Shown here piece after piece: positions 16,777-25,989 of a stretch of DNA of 64,000 nucleotides. The notes under the pieces were generated by a model. It did no database searches, had not been told where the DNA came from, and saw only the letters and a list, made by a program, of their open reading frames with translations. Each line of letters opens with the position of its first letter. The first letter of the stretch is position 1. Where the stretch lies: NCBI RefSeq assembly GCF_902506195.1, contig NZ_LR732817.1:3377407-3441406 (forward strand), given 5' to 3'. The position numbers and the translations under genes were made by a program. This stretch comes from Citricoccus sp. K5 (GTDB taxonomy: Bacteria; Actinomycetota; Actinomycetes; Actinomycetales; Micrococcaceae).

Positions 16777-18354
16777 CTATGGACTGGTCGGGATGTACTG
16801 CAGCCCCCGGAAGCGGGCCGCGGCGGCAAAGACGTCGAGGTCTGGTGCGGTGTCTCGGTGGGCGGCCATGCGCAGGCCGAGCCGCAGCAGCATCTTGATG
16901 TCCCGGGGGGTGATGTCCGGGAAGCCGTCCACGAGTTGGTCCAGCAGTTCAGCCGGCAGCTCGATCTTGTGCCCGGCGGCAAAGGTCTGCCAGATCTGGC
17001 GTGCGGCGGCGGGCTCAGGTGGCAGGTAGTCGATCACGGCGGCGCAGCGGGCGAGGATGGCCCCGTCCACCTCGTCGATGCGGTTCGTGGTGAGGAACAG
17101 CAGCCCGTCGTAGTACTCGAGGGTGCGCAGGAACTCGGCCACGATCGCGTTCTGGTGCAGTTCGAACCCGCGCTCGAGCACGAAGACGTCGGCCTCGTCC
17201 AGCAGCAGCACGGCGTCCCAGCGCTTGGCCTGAACGAAGATCTCCTCGAGGTTCTTGCGCACCAGCTCCGCAGTGATGCCCAGGGAGCCGGTGTGGATGG
17301 AGTAGAGCGGGCGGCCGATGACCTCGGCGTACACCTCGGCGGTCAGCGTCTTGCCGACGCCGGGCCGGCCGCGGGCCAGGATCACGTTGCCGGCGGACTT
17401 GCCCTCGATGATGTCCCCGGTGAACACGGAGATGTCCGAGGTGAGGATGTCCAGCAACTCGCGTTGGTCGTCCGGCAGGACCAGCTTGTCCCGCAGTCCC
17501 GGGTTGTACTCGTAGCGGGTGAGGTCGGCGGTGTTGACATCCAGGTAGTCCTGGGCGGCGAGGTCGAACACGCGCACGGCGGTGACCACGGGAACCGCGC
17601 CGGTCTCCTGCTCGTCGAAGAGGACGGAGGAGGCCACCATCCGAAGGGGTGCCCGTTCGTCCGGGGCCACGTCGTGGACGACCTTGCGGTGGGTGCGGTC
17701 ATGGGCCGAGCGGTAGTCCTCGGTGCGCATGGCACGGCCGGTGAAGACGAACTGCTGGCCGAAGTCGTGGTCGATGATGTCCTGGAACGCATCCCGGCGT
17801 TCCTGGTACTCCGCCCGCAGCCGCTCCGTCTCCTTGAACGCCCGATGCGCGGTCAGCACGTCCGCAGGTGTCTTGCCCACCAGCTCGGTCTCGTCGAACT
17901 GCAGCAGCCGCGGTGCCCGGGAGGGGCGCTTGACCGTGGGGTTGTCGGCTTCCATCGTGATCTTGATGCGCGGCGGACGGGTGCGGTCACCGTGGTCCAG
18001 CCCGATGTCCATCACCAGGTAGGGGTGCAGGTAGCCGTCGGGCTCCTGGACGTAGAGCCAGCCGTCGATCAGCCCGTCCTTGAGGAACTCGCGGAAGAGT
18101 TCCACCGCGGAGTTGATGTTCGGGATCGGGGCGAAATCGCCGGCACGGGCGGACTGGACGGCCATCACGGCGCGGGCGAAGCCGCTGTCCTGAACGGACT
18201 CCGCGGCCGCCGCCAGGTCCGCCAGGGCGGCGTCGGAGAGGTACCGGTCCGGGATGCCCATCTCCTTGGAGCGCCACGAAGAGGCCTGGGTCCGCGCCTG
18301 CTGCAGGTCCGCAGACCCGGTGGCGAGGACCACCTCCGTGGGGGCGATGAACAT
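16777..18354 (-). CDS. AAA+ ATPase of unknown role
   Basis: The protein has 525 residues. The first 280 form a domain I do not recognise (landmarks PDGYLHPYLVMDIGLDHG, RAPRLLQFDETELVGKTPAD). The C-terminal half is an AAA+ module with Walker A ARGRPGVGKTLTAE (327-340), Walker B VLLLDEADVFVLERG (382-396), sensor-like LLFLTTNRIDEVDGAI and an arginine-containing lid (ITPRDIKMLLRLGLRMA). It resembles an M41/CDC48-type remodeller without a protease domain. It starts with GAAGGAG before the ATG and lies 53 bp upstream of catA on the same strand, so the two may be cotranscribed. Confidence 0.75.
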   Translation of the reverse strand: MFIAPTEVVLATGSADLQQARTQASSWRSKEMGIPDRYLSDAALADLAAAAESVQDSGFARAVMAVQSARAGDFAPIPNINSAVELFREFLKDGLIDGWLYVQEPDGYLHPYLVMDIGLDHGDRTRPPRIKITMEADNPTVKRPSRAPRLLQFDETELVGKTPADVLTAHRAFKETERLRAEYQERRDAFQDIIDHDFGQQFVFTGRAMRTEDYRSAHDRTHRKVVHDVAPDERAPLRMVASSVLFDEQETGAVPVVTAVRVFDLAAQDYLDVNTADLTRYEYNPGLRDKLVLPDDQRELLDILTSDISVFTGDIIEGKSAGNVILARGRPGVGKTLTAEVYAEVIGRPLYSIHTGSLGITAELVRKNLEEIFVQAKRWDAVLLLDEADVFVLERGFELHQNAIVAEFLRTLEYYDGLLFLTTNRIDEVDGAILARCAAVIDYLPPEPAAARQIWQTFAAGHKIELPAELLDQLVDGFPDITPRDIKMLLRLGLRMAAHRDTAPDLDVFAAAARFRGLQYIPTSP

Positions 18355-18445
18355 CCGCAGGACTCCTTCACTGTGCCGACCGCCCGCCGAGTATGCCGTG
18401 GATCACGGCGGGATTGGGGTCAGCCTAGCCCCGCGTTCTTGAACG

Positions 18446-18476
18446 CAAAAATACTCAAAGCCTCTGGATTCAGAGG
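18446..18476 (-). terminator. Likely terminator of the hydrolase operon
   Basis: Read on the minus strand, CCTCTGAATCCAGAGG (18476-18461) forms a 6-bp stem with a 4-base loop and is followed by a T-rich run (CTTTGAGTATTTTTG). It lies 40 bp past the hydrolase stop. Confidence 0.6.
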
Positions 18477-18515
18477 GTTGGGATATGAGCTCTGGTCCGC
18501 CGTGCTGCGGCGGTC

Positions 18516-19355
18516 TCAGGAACCGGAGGGCACGACGTCGGCCAGGAACCCCAGGACCTCCGGCGTCACCTGGTCCTCCAGCTCCTCGAAGAACCCGTGG
18601 CGCCCTCCCGGGAAGAGGCGCATCCGCGCGTCGGGAATGCGGTCCGTGATCAGGGCCGCGTTCTCGGTGGGGACCATCGCGTCCTCGGTCCCGTGCAGCA
18701 CCAGGGCGGGCGCGGTGATCGACGGCAGGGCGTCCCAGGCGTCGTGGCGGTCGCTGGCCCGGCGGTGGCCCACCTGCTCGCGCGGGCTCATGGTGGGATC
18801 GCCCAGCAACGTGCTCTGCGCGGGAGTTCCCGGCCAGTCCGGGGTGTAGAAGAGCTCGTGCAGCTTGGCCTGCTGCTCCTCGCGGGTGCCCCGGGCCAGC
18901 CACCGCCGGGTCTCGGCCTTGCGCTCCAGGGCGTGCTCGCCGCCGGGAGAGGTGCAGCCCAGCACCAGCGCCCAGACGCGCTCGGGGTGGTGCGCGGCGA
19001 GCATCTGGGCCACCCGGCCACCCATCGAGGTGCCGAACACGGCCGCGGAGCGGATGCCGAGGTGGTCAAGGACGTCTACGGCGTCCTGCGCGAACAGCCC
19101 CGTGGTCCAGTCGCCCGGCGCGCCGGAGTCGTCGCGGCTGCCGCCGGTGCCGCGGTAGTCGAACGTGACGGTGCGGTGGGCCGCCGCGTAACCGGGACGC
19201 ACCCGGTCCCACCAGTGGTGGCTGTTCGCCTGGCCGGGCAGCAGCAACAGGGCGGGAGAGCCGGAGTCGGACACGGTGTTGGAGACGTCGGGGCCGGAGA
19301 CCTGGGCAGCAAGCGGGAACCCATCCCGGGCGCAGAGGGTGAAAGCCTCGGCCAC
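18516..19355 (-). CDS. Alpha/beta-fold hydrolase
   Basis: This single-domain hydrolase has 279 residues. The nucleophile elbow is GTSMGG (after AAVFGT). The acid is in LHGTEDAMVPTEN and the His in GGRHGFFEE near the C-terminus. An oxyanion region LLLPGQANSHHWWD precedes. It resembles 3-oxoadipate enol-lactonase and related esterases, which would fit the catechol dioxygenase two genes away, but the sequence does not prove it. The frame opens with a GTG at 19373, but GGGAGGAGA lies inside it, so the GTG at 19355 (VAEAFTLCARDG) eight bases after GGAGGA is the best start. Confidence 0.82.
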   Translation of the reverse strand: MAEAFTLCARDGFPLAAQVSGPDVSNTVSDSGSPALLLLPGQANSHHWWDRVRPGYAAAHRTVTFDYRGTGGSRDDSGAPGDWTTGLFAQDAVDVLDHLGIRSAAVFGTSMGGRVAQMLAAHHPERVWALVLGCTSPGGEHALERKAETRRWLARGTREEQQAKLHELFYTPDWPGTPAQSTLLGDPTMSPREQVGHRRASDRHDAWDALPSITAPALVLHGTEDAMVPTENAALITDRIPDARMRLFPGGRHGFFEELEDQVTPEVLGFLADVVPSGS

Positions 19356-19437
19356 GTGCACTCTCCTCCCCACTGATCATCACTCACAACGGCAGGTCGA
19401 TGGACGACCCGGACACCCCCAATCTACGGGTTCCCGG

Positions 19438-20244
19438 TCATCCCTCTGCCTCGTGGGCGGACGGGACTGCGGGTGGGTCCGCGGGGCGCTGGCCGCGTGG
19501 CGGTCCGGCGTAAACCTGGGCGATCGGCATCCAGTGGGCGGCCGCGGATCCTTCGGCACGCAGGGAGGTGTCCGCCAGGTCCCGGCGCTGGGTGACGACG
19601 AGGCAGAAGTCCTCGGCGCTGCCGGTGATGCGGTCCGGGGCGTCCTCGGGGCCCCACGTCCAGGTCTCATCGGAGGGGGACAGCAGCTCCAGACGGAACT
19701 CGTGGGCGGGCGGTTGGTGGCCGTTGATGCGGTGGGCGAAGTCACGGGTGCGCACCCCCAGATGGCAGATGTCCCGAAGCCGGTCGGTCGGTGTGCGCGG
19801 CACCCCGAGGGCATCGGCAACATCCTGGCCGTGGGCCCACGTCTCCATCAGGCGGGCGGTGGCCATGGAGCGGGGGCGCATGGGCGGGCCGAACCAGGGC
19901 ACCCCGGCTTCCGGGTCGGCCGCGTCCAGCGCATCGGCCAAGCGCGTGCGTCCCTCTCGCCAGCTGGCCAGCAGCTCGTCCCGGGGCAGGGCGGCACGAT
20001 GGCCTGCGGTGAGGTCGATATGGCGGAAGGACCGGCGGACGGCCTCGGTCTGCTCCGCGAAGGCCTCGGGATCGGTCAGGGCCTGCAGCGAGACCTCGTC
20101 GGTCCAGGCCAGGTGCCCGATCTGATGGGCGATGGTCCAGCCCGGTGCCGGGGTGCCCCGGCGCCAGCTGTCCTCGCCGAGGCCGGCAACCAGCCGGTCC
20201 AGGTCCTCGGCCTCCACGCGGAACGCGGCGGAGATGAGCGTCAT
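19438..20244 (-). CDS. TIGR03084-type protein, DinB/maleylpyruvate isomerase fold
   Basis: The protein (268 aa) carries the N-terminal metal-binding helical bundle of the mycothiol-dependent maleylpyruvate isomerase superfamily. Ligand candidates are the His in [11 protein letters not shown] (near residue 45) and the His in [15 protein letters not shown] (near 135). The C-terminal beta part follows. TIGR03084 proteins have no established reaction. It starts in an ATGA overlap with the acyl-CoA ligase upstream, so the two are cotranscribed. Confidence 0.82.
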   Translation of the reverse strand: MTLISAAFRVEAEDLDRLVAGLGEDSWRRGTPAPGWTIAHQIGHLAWTDEVSLQALTDPEAFAEQTEAVRRSFRHIDLTAGHRAALPRDELLASWREGRTRLADALDAADPEAGVPWFGPPMRPRSMATARLMETWAHGQDVADALGVPRTPTDRLRDICHLGVRTRDFAHRINGHQPPAHEFRLELLSPSDETWTWGPEDAPDRITGSAEDFCLVVTQRRDLADTSLRAEGSAAAHWMPIAQVYAGPPRGQRPADPPAVPSAHEAEG

Positions 20245-21896
20245 GGCTGGCTCGTGCCTGCGGCAGGACTCGCCAGCAGGTCCATCGCCTGGGCGCGCAG
20301 GTCCACCTTGCGGACTTTGCCGGTGACCGTCATGGGGAACTCCTCGATGACCCGCACGTAGCGGGGCACCTTGTAGTGAGCGATCTTCCCGGCGCAGAAC
20401 TCACGAAGCGAGGAGGCTGTCGGTTCCGGGGCGCCCTCGCGGATCCGGATCCAGGCCATGAGCTCCTCGCCGTACTTCTCGTCCGGCACGCCGACCACCT
20501 GGGCATCCACGATGTCCGGGTGGGTGTAGAGGAACTCCTCGATCTCGCGTGGGTAGATGTTCTCCCCGCCGCGGATCACCATGTCCTTGATGCGGCCGGT
20601 GATCTGCACATAGCCGTCCGCGTCCATCAGGCCGATGTCCCCGGTGTGCATCCAGCCCTCGGCGTCGATGGCCTCGGCGGTCTTGTCGGGATCGTTCCAG
20701 TAGCCCTTCATCACGGAGTAGCCCAGGGTCTGCAGCTCGCCGGCCTCGCCGCGGGGCAGCACCTCGCCGGAGACCGGGTCCACCACGCGGACCTCGAGGT
20801 GGGGCCCCACGCGCCCCACGGTGCCGACGCGCTGGTCCAGGCTGTCCGACGTCGTGGTCTGGACAGAGACCGGGGAGGTCTCCGTCATGCCGTAACAGAT
20901 GGAGACGTCCCGCATGTTCATCTGCTCGATCACCTGGCGCATCACGTGCTCTGGGCAGGGCGAGCCGGCCATGATGCCGGTGCGCAAGGTGGAGAGGTCG
21001 TAGGAGGCGAAGTCCTCCAGGCCGAGCTCGGCGATGAACATGGTCGGCACCCCGTACAGGGAGGTGCAGCGCTCGGTGGCCACGGCATGCAGGCTGGCGG
21101 TGGGGTCGAATCCCGGCGCGGGGATGACCATGGCCGCTCCGTGGGTGGTGCACGCCAGGTTGCCCATCACCATGCCGAAGCAGTGGTAGAAGGGCACCGG
21201 GATGCAGACCCGATCGGCCTCGGTGTACTGCACGCGCTCGCCGACGAAGAAGCCGTTGTTGAGGATGTTCCGGTGGGACAGGGTGGCGCCCTTGGGGAAG
21301 CCCGTGGTGCCGGAGGTGTACTGGATGTTGATCGGGTCGTCCGGGGTCAGGTGCGCGGCGATCCGCTCCAGGCGGACCGGGTCCGCATCCGTGGCGGCCA
21401 GCCGGTTCCAGTCCTCGCCGCCGATGATCACCACGTCCTGCAGCTCCGGGCAGTCGGGGCTGACCTGGGCCAGCATCGCCTCGTAGTCAGAGGTCTTGAA
21501 CGAGCTCGCCGCCACCACGGTGCGGATCCCGGACTGGTTGAGCACGTACTGCAGCTCCTCCGTCCGGTAGGCCGGATTGATGTTCACCAGGATCGCGCCC
21601 ATCCGCGCGGTGGCGAACTGGGTCAGCGTCCATTCGGGCAGATTCGGCGCCCAGATCCCCACCCGGTCACCCGTCTCGATGCCCATTCCCAAGAGTCCGG
21701 TGGCCAGGCGGTCGACGTCGGCCGCGAACTCCGCGTACGTCCAGCGCCGTCCGCTCGGCACGTCCACCAGCGCTTCGCGCTCGCCGAAGGCGGCGACGGT
21801 TCCGGCCAGGTTCGCGCCGATGGTCTCCTCCAAGAGGGGCGTAGTGGTCTCCCCGCGGTCGTGGGAGAGCGTGGTGCCGGTCGGCTGGTTGGTCAT
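20241..21896 (-). CDS. Fatty acyl-CoA synthetase (AMP-binding)
   Basis: This acyl-CoA ligase (551 aa) has [20 protein letters not shown] (AMP-binding P-loop), [50 protein letters not shown] and the C-terminal catalytic Lys in [15 protein letters not shown]. It is of the medium/long-chain FadD type rather than an acetyl-CoA synthetase. The ATG at 21896 (MTNQPTG) follows AGGAG. An extension to 21929 lacks a ribosome site. It heads an operon with the TIGR03084 gene and perhaps the hydrolase. Confidence 0.92.
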   Translation of the reverse strand: MTNQPTGTTLSHDRGETTTPLLEETIGANLAGTVAAFGEREALVDVPSGRRWTYAEFAADVDRLATGLLGMGIETGDRVGIWAPNLPEWTLTQFATARMGAILVNINPAYRTEELQYVLNQSGIRTVVAASSFKTSDYEAMLAQVSPDCPELQDVVIIGGEDWNRLAATDADPVRLERIAAHLTPDDPINIQYTSGTTGFPKGATLSHRNILNNGFFVGERVQYTEADRVCIPVPFYHCFGMVMGNLACTTHGAAMVIPAPGFDPTASLHAVATERCTSLYGVPTMFIAELGLEDFASYDLSTLRTGIMAGSPCPEHVMRQVIEQMNMRDVSICYGMTETSPVSVQTTTSDSLDQRVGTVGRVGPHLEVRVVDPVSGEVLPRGEAGELQTLGYSVMKGYWNDPDKTAEAIDAEGWMHTGDIGLMDADGYVQITGRIKDMVIRGGENIYPREIEEFLYTHPDIVDAQVVGVPDEKYGEELMAWIRIREGAPEPTASSLREFCAGKIAHYKVPRYVRVIEEFPMTVTGKVRKVDLRAQAMDLLASPAAGTSQP

Positions 21897-22000
21897 GGGA
21901 CTCCTGTCAGCGGGTGTGATCGGGATCACGAAGATCGGTCGATGCCGACTCTAGTTACTGATCGCTAACTGGTCCAGTGGCGGGGCGTACGGTGCTGGTC

Positions 22001-22029
22001 TTGATTCATATACCCCCTGGGGGTATGGT
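22001..22029 (+). promoter_or_regulatory. Copper-responsive promoter with CsoR-type operator in the spacer
   Basis: TTGATT (22001-22006) and TATGGT (22024-22029) are a 17-bp-spaced -35/-10 pair. Between and partly over them lies the perfect palindrome ATACCCCCTGGGGGTAT (22010-22026), which fits the G/C-tract-flanked-by-ATA operators of CsoR copper repressors. Repressor bound here would block the promoter. No csoR gene lies in the window. Confidence 0.8.
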
Positions 22030-22077
22030 TGCCGCGATGGGGCCCCCAGGGGTGTGGCATCAGGACTGGAAGGAACA

Positions 22078-24231
22078 ATGTTGAGCGGACACGACGCCCT
22101 CGATCAGCACGCTGGTCACGATCGCCGTCAGCAGGTGCAAGGCGAGCATGGCGATCACCCCGGCCACGGCGGCCACGATCACTCGCACCATGTCGTTCAG
22201 TTCCGTCGCCTGTTCTGGATCATGCTCGCGATGGGTGTCCCGGTGGTGGCCACCTCGCCCATGTTCGGCATGATCCTCGGCTACGGGGTCCCCGGTTGGG
22301 CCGCCTGGATCGCGCCGGCCCTCGGCACGGTCATGTACGCCTGGGGCGGCAAGCCGTTCTTGACGGCGGCCGTGGGAGAGATCCGCCAGCGACGGCCGGG
22401 GATGATGCTGCTCATAGGCCTGGCCATCACCGTAGCCTTCCTGGCCTCCTGGGGCGCCACGCTCGGTCTGCTGGACCACCAGCTCGAGTTCTGGTGGGAG
22501 CTGGCCCTGCTGATCGTCATCATGCTGCTGGGCCACTGGGTGGAGATGCGCTCGCTGGCCCAGACCACCTCCGCCCTCGACTCCCTGGCCGCCCTGCTGC
22601 CGGATGAGGCGGAACGCGTCGATGGACCCGACGGCGGCACCATCACCACTATCGCTCCGGCCGAACTGCGCCACGGGGACGTGGTCATCGTCCGGCCGGG
22701 TGGCCGGGTGCCGGCCGACGGAACTGTTGTGGACGGCTCGGCGTCCATGGACGAGTCGATGATCACCGGTGAGTCTGCCAGCGTGCGCCGGTCCGAGGGC
22801 GACCCCGTGGTGGCCGGCACCGTCGCCACGGACTCCGGGATTCGCGTGGAGGTGACCGCCGTCGGCGAGGACACCGCCCTGGCCGGCATCCAGCGGCTCG
22901 TCACGCAGGCCCAGTCCTCGTCCTCGCGTGCGCAGCGACTGGCGGACCGGGCGGCCGCCTGGCTGTTCTGGTTCGCCCTCGGGGCCGCCGTCATCACCGC
23001 GATCGTCTGGACCGCCCTCGGAATGCCGGACGAGTCGGTGGTCCGCACGATCACGGTGCTGGTCATCGCCTGCCCGCACGCCCTCGGCCTCGCCATCCCG
23101 CTCGTCGTCTCGATCGCCACCGAGCGGGCGGCCCGCGGCGGAGTGCTCGTCAAGGACCGGCTCGCGCTGGAGGCCATGCGCACCGTGGACACAGTGCTGT
23201 TCGACAAGACCGGCACCCTGACCAAGGGTGCCCCGGCTGTCACCGGGGTGGAGCCGGCCACCGGATACGACGCCGGCCGCCTCCTGACGCTCGCGGCCGC
23301 GGCCGAGGCGGATTCCGAGCACCCGCTGGCGCGGGCCATCGTCGCCGCGGCGGTCGAGTGGGCCCTCGAGGTGCCTGCCGCGAGCGGTTTCTCCTCCTCC
23401 CCGGCGGTCGGGGTGCGGGCCGACGTCGTCCTGGGTGCGGACGGGGCCACGGACGGGCACGGGAGCCGAGCCGGGGAAAGGGCTGAGGCCGGGGTCCACA
23501 CGGTGATGGTGGGTGGACCGTATCTGCTGGAGCAGGAGGGAATGGCCGAACTGCCGATCGCCGACGACTGGCGTGAGGAGGGGGCAATTATTCTGCACGT
23601 GATCGTGGACGGCAAGCTCGCCGGCGCCCTGAGACTGGCCGATGAGATCCGGCCCGAGTCCCGGGACGCCGTGGCCGGGCTGCAGGGCCGCGGCGTCCAG
23701 GTCGTCATGATCACCGGCGACGCCGAGGCCGTGGCGGCCGCCGTGGCAGGAGAGTTGGGCATCGAGCGCTACTTTGCCGGGGTGCGGCCGGAGGACAAGT
23801 CCGCCAAGGTCAAACAGCTGCAGGATGAAGGCGGCAAGGTGGCCATGGTGGGAGACGGTGTCAACGATGCCCCGGCGCTGGCCCAGGCCGACGTCGGGAT
23901 CGCGATCGGAGCCGGCACGGATGTGGCGATCGCCTCGGCCGGCGTGATCCTGGCTTCCGACGACCCCCGGGCGGTACTGTCCGTGGCGGAGCTGTCCCGG
24001 GCGAGCTACCGGAAGATGAAGCAGAACCTGTGGTGGGCCGCCGGATACAACCTGTTCTCCGTCCCCCTGGCCGCCGGCGTCCTCGCGCCGATCGGATTCG
24101 TGCTGCCCATGAGCGTCGGGGCGATCCTGATGTCCCTGTCCACCGTGGTGGTGGCGCTGAACGCCCAGCTGCTGCGGAAGGTGGACCTGCGGCCGGCCAC
24201 GGTGGCCGGTGGTGTGGGCGCAGGATCCTAG
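22078..24231 (+). CDS. copB: CopB-type heavy-metal P1B-ATPase
   Basis: This efflux ATPase (717 aa) carries a His-rich N-terminus (residues 1-45, repeated GH and DH) instead of a CxxC domain. The intramembrane CPH motif (Cys332-His334) replaces CPC and marks the P1B-3/CopB group. The phosphorylation loop is DKTGTLTKG (Asp376), with SEHPLARAI, TGDAEAVA and GDGVNDAPALAQADVG as the nucleotide and hinge motifs. I start at ATG 22078 after AAGGA. A GTG at 22054 lacks a site. Cu(I), Cu(II) or Ag are the likely substrates, and the CsoR-type operator upstream supports copper. Confidence 0.92.
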   Translation: MLSGHDALDQHAGHDRRQQVQGEHGDHPGHGGHDHSHHVVQFRRLFWIMLAMGVPVVATSPMFGMILGYGVPGWAAWIAPALGTVMYAWGGKPFLTAAVGEIRQRRPGMMLLIGLAITVAFLASWGATLGLLDHQLEFWWELALLIVIMLLGHWVEMRSLAQTTSALDSLAALLPDEAERVDGPDGGTITTIAPAELRHGDVVIVRPGGRVPADGTVVDGSASMDESMITGESASVRRSEGDPVVAGTVATDSGIRVEVTAVGEDTALAGIQRLVTQAQSSSSRAQRLADRAAAWLFWFALGAAVITAIVWTALGMPDESVVRTITVLVIACPHALGLAIPLVVSIATERAARGGVLVKDRLALEAMRTVDTVLFDKTGTLTKGAPAVTGVEPATGYDAGRLLTLAAAAEADSEHPLARAIVAAAVEWALEVPAASGFSSSPAVGVRADVVLGADGATDGHGSRAGERAEAGVHTVMVGGPYLLEQEGMAELPIADDWREEGAIILHVIVDGKLAGALRLADEIRPESRDAVAGLQGRGVQVVMITGDAEAVAAAVAGELGIERYFAGVRPEDKSAKVKQLQDEGGKVAMVGDGVNDAPALAQADVGIAIGAGTDVAIASAGVILASDDPRAVLSVAELSRASYRKMKQNLWWAAGYNLFSVPLAAGVLAPIGFVLPMSVGAILMSLSTVVVALNAQLLRKVDLRPATVAGGVGAGS

Positions 24232-24241
24232 ACTGGACGCC

Positions 24242-24688
24242 GTGTTCACCCTGTCCAATGCATCGAGCGGGAGCCGCCTGCGAGCGGGTTCCCGCCCTGT
24301 CCTGCGGGCTGGGCTTTTGGCCCTCCTCGTGGCCCTCGGGTTCTTGGCCATGCACACCATGCATGGGCAGGAACCAGTGGCGGGTTCGGACGTGGTCCAG
24401 GGCGCCTCAGTCCATGCCGACCACGCCGCGGGCAGCACGACCGCGGCCGACACGGCTGGCGGCGGCGCAACCGGAGGCCTCGACTGCGAGGGCTGCCCCG
24501 CCGCACACCTCGGTCTGGCGGTGACATGCCTGGTGGCGTTGCTGCTGGTGCTCTTCGTTCTGACACCGCCCCGCCTGCTGCGGGTCTCGTTCGGCCAGAG
24601 GCTGCGCGCGGGACCGAGGCCGGGGCTGGCGCACTCTGTCGTGCCACGGCCACCTTCCCTTCAGGTTCTCTGCATCAGTCGGACGTGA
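24242..24688 (+). CDS. Small membrane protein, DUF6153-like
   Basis: The protein (about 148 aa) has a hydrophobic segment (AGLLALLVALGFLAMHTMHG), a linker with His and the motif CEGC, and a second hydrophobic segment (HLGLAVTCLVALLLVLFVL). Its tail is basic. The layout and Met/His/Cys content fit the actinobacterial DUF6153 family often found with copper genes. Metal handling is inferred. I take the GTG at 24242, ten bases after the ATPase stop. The ribosome site is weak, so the start is uncertain. Confidence 0.65.
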   Translation: MFTLSNASSGSRLRAGSRPVLRAGLLALLVALGFLAMHTMHGQEPVAGSDVVQGASVHADHAAGSTTAADTAGGGATGGLDCEGCPAAHLGLAVTCLVALLLVLFVLTPPRLLRVSFGQRLRAGPRPGLAHSVVPRPPSLQVLCISRT

Positions 24689-24791
24689 GCGGCGGGCATC
24701 CACGCTTTTTGAGGATGCCGCAGCCGCCTGCGCCCGGATGACCGATCAGCCGGGCATATCCCGAACGACAACAGCAGAGACGAGAACCATC

Positions 24792-25952
24792 ATGAACACG
24801 ACCCTGACGAAGAACACCCTGATCCTGGGCGCGGCCATCGTCGCGGCGCTGACCCTGGGCAGTTGTGCCGGAGAAACCGGGACCGGACCGAGCCACAGTG
24901 CTGGCACGTCATCGGCCGAGTCGCCGGCGGCCGCCAGTGGCGAGGTGGACCAAGCCGACGTCATGTTCGCGCAGATGATGATCCCCCACCACGAACAGGC
25001 CGTCGAGATGTCCGACATCCTGCTGGCCAAAGAAGGTTTGACGCCGGAGGTCGTCACCCTGGCTGAGGAGATCAGAGCCGCGCAGGCTCCGGAGATCGAA
25101 CAGATGAACGACTGGCTTGAGGACTGGGGCGTCGATCCGCGGGCGACGGACCACGGCTCGATGGACCACGGGGGCATGGATGGCATGCTGGCGCCCGCCG
25201 AGCTCGAGAGGCTGGAACAAGCCGATGCCGCGGAGGCGACCCGCCTGTACCTCGAGGGGATGATCGAACACCACGAGGGGGCCGTGCAGATGGCCGAGGA
25301 TGAGATCGCCGAGGGACAGCATCCAGAAGCCGTCGCGCTGGCCGAGGCCATCATCGAGACCCAGAACGCCGAGATCCGCGAGATGCGGGATCTGCTTGAT
25401 GCCGGACCGGAGGCGGCCGGCCCGGAGGGCACTCCAGGCTCGAGTTCGCCCGCGGTGGGCGATCGAGATCTGCTGGCCGATCACGACCTGGCCGGTCTGG
25501 ACGCCCGGACCATCATCGAACGTCTGGATACCCAGATCGTGGCCGAGCGGCCCGCCGGCTTGGTGGCATCGGTCCAGTCGGAGCAACTGGTCGTGGCCGA
25601 CGACCGTGGTCGGCAGGCAGCGGTGCCGATGCCGGCCGACGAGGTCTATGTCTCCGCGGCGCCGTACGAGTCGCAGACGCACGAGTGCCACTTTCACAGC
25701 TTGACCACGTGCCTCGGTGAACTCCGGAACCAGGACGTGCGCGTCACCGTCCTGAACCAGGCGACCGGTGAGGTCATCATCGAGGGGCGGCTGCAGACTT
25801 ACGACAACGGTTTCGTGGGATTGTGGCTCCCGCGGGGAATCGACGCGGAGCTGACGGTGGAGCATGACGGCAAGACTGCGACGTCGTTGGTTTCCACCCG
25901 CAACGCCGACGACGCGACGTGCCTGACAGATCTTCGATTGATCAGCATCTGA
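24792..25952 (+). CDS. Lipoprotein fusing a DUF305 domain to a CueP copper-binding domain
   Basis: This protein (386 aa) starts with a signal and lipobox (LGSC, Cys25). The DUF305 part (about 45-205) has the two hallmark repeats FAQMMIPHHEQAVEMSDILL and GMIEHHEGAVQMAEDEIAEG and a Met/His-rich DHGSMDHGGMDGM insert. The CueP part (about 225-386) has THECHFHSLTTCLGEL and the C-terminal DDATCLTDLRL with the conserved Cys/His ligands. CueP binds Cu in the envelope of Salmonella. The ATG at 24792 (MNTTLTKN) gives the signal peptide. An upstream extension to 24738 does not. It follows the copper ATPase. Confidence 0.88.
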   Translation: MNTTLTKNTLILGAAIVAALTLGSCAGETGTGPSHSAGTSSAESPAAASGEVDQADVMFAQMMIPHHEQAVEMSDILLAKEGLTPEVVTLAEEIRAAQAPEIEQMNDWLEDWGVDPRATDHGSMDHGGMDGMLAPAELERLEQADAAEATRLYLEGMIEHHEGAVQMAEDEIAEGQHPEAVALAEAIIETQNAEIREMRDLLDAGPEAAGPEGTPGSSSPAVGDRDLLADHDLAGLDARTIIERLDTQIVAERPAGLVASVQSEQLVVADDRGRQAAVPMPADEVYVSAAPYESQTHECHFHSLTTCLGELRNQDVRVTVLNQATGEVIIEGRLQTYDNGFVGLWLPRGIDAELTVEHDGKTATSLVSTRNADDATCLTDLRLISI

Positions 25953-25989
25953 CCGGTCTTGTCCAGGGGCTGAGCCCCGTGGAAGTCTG

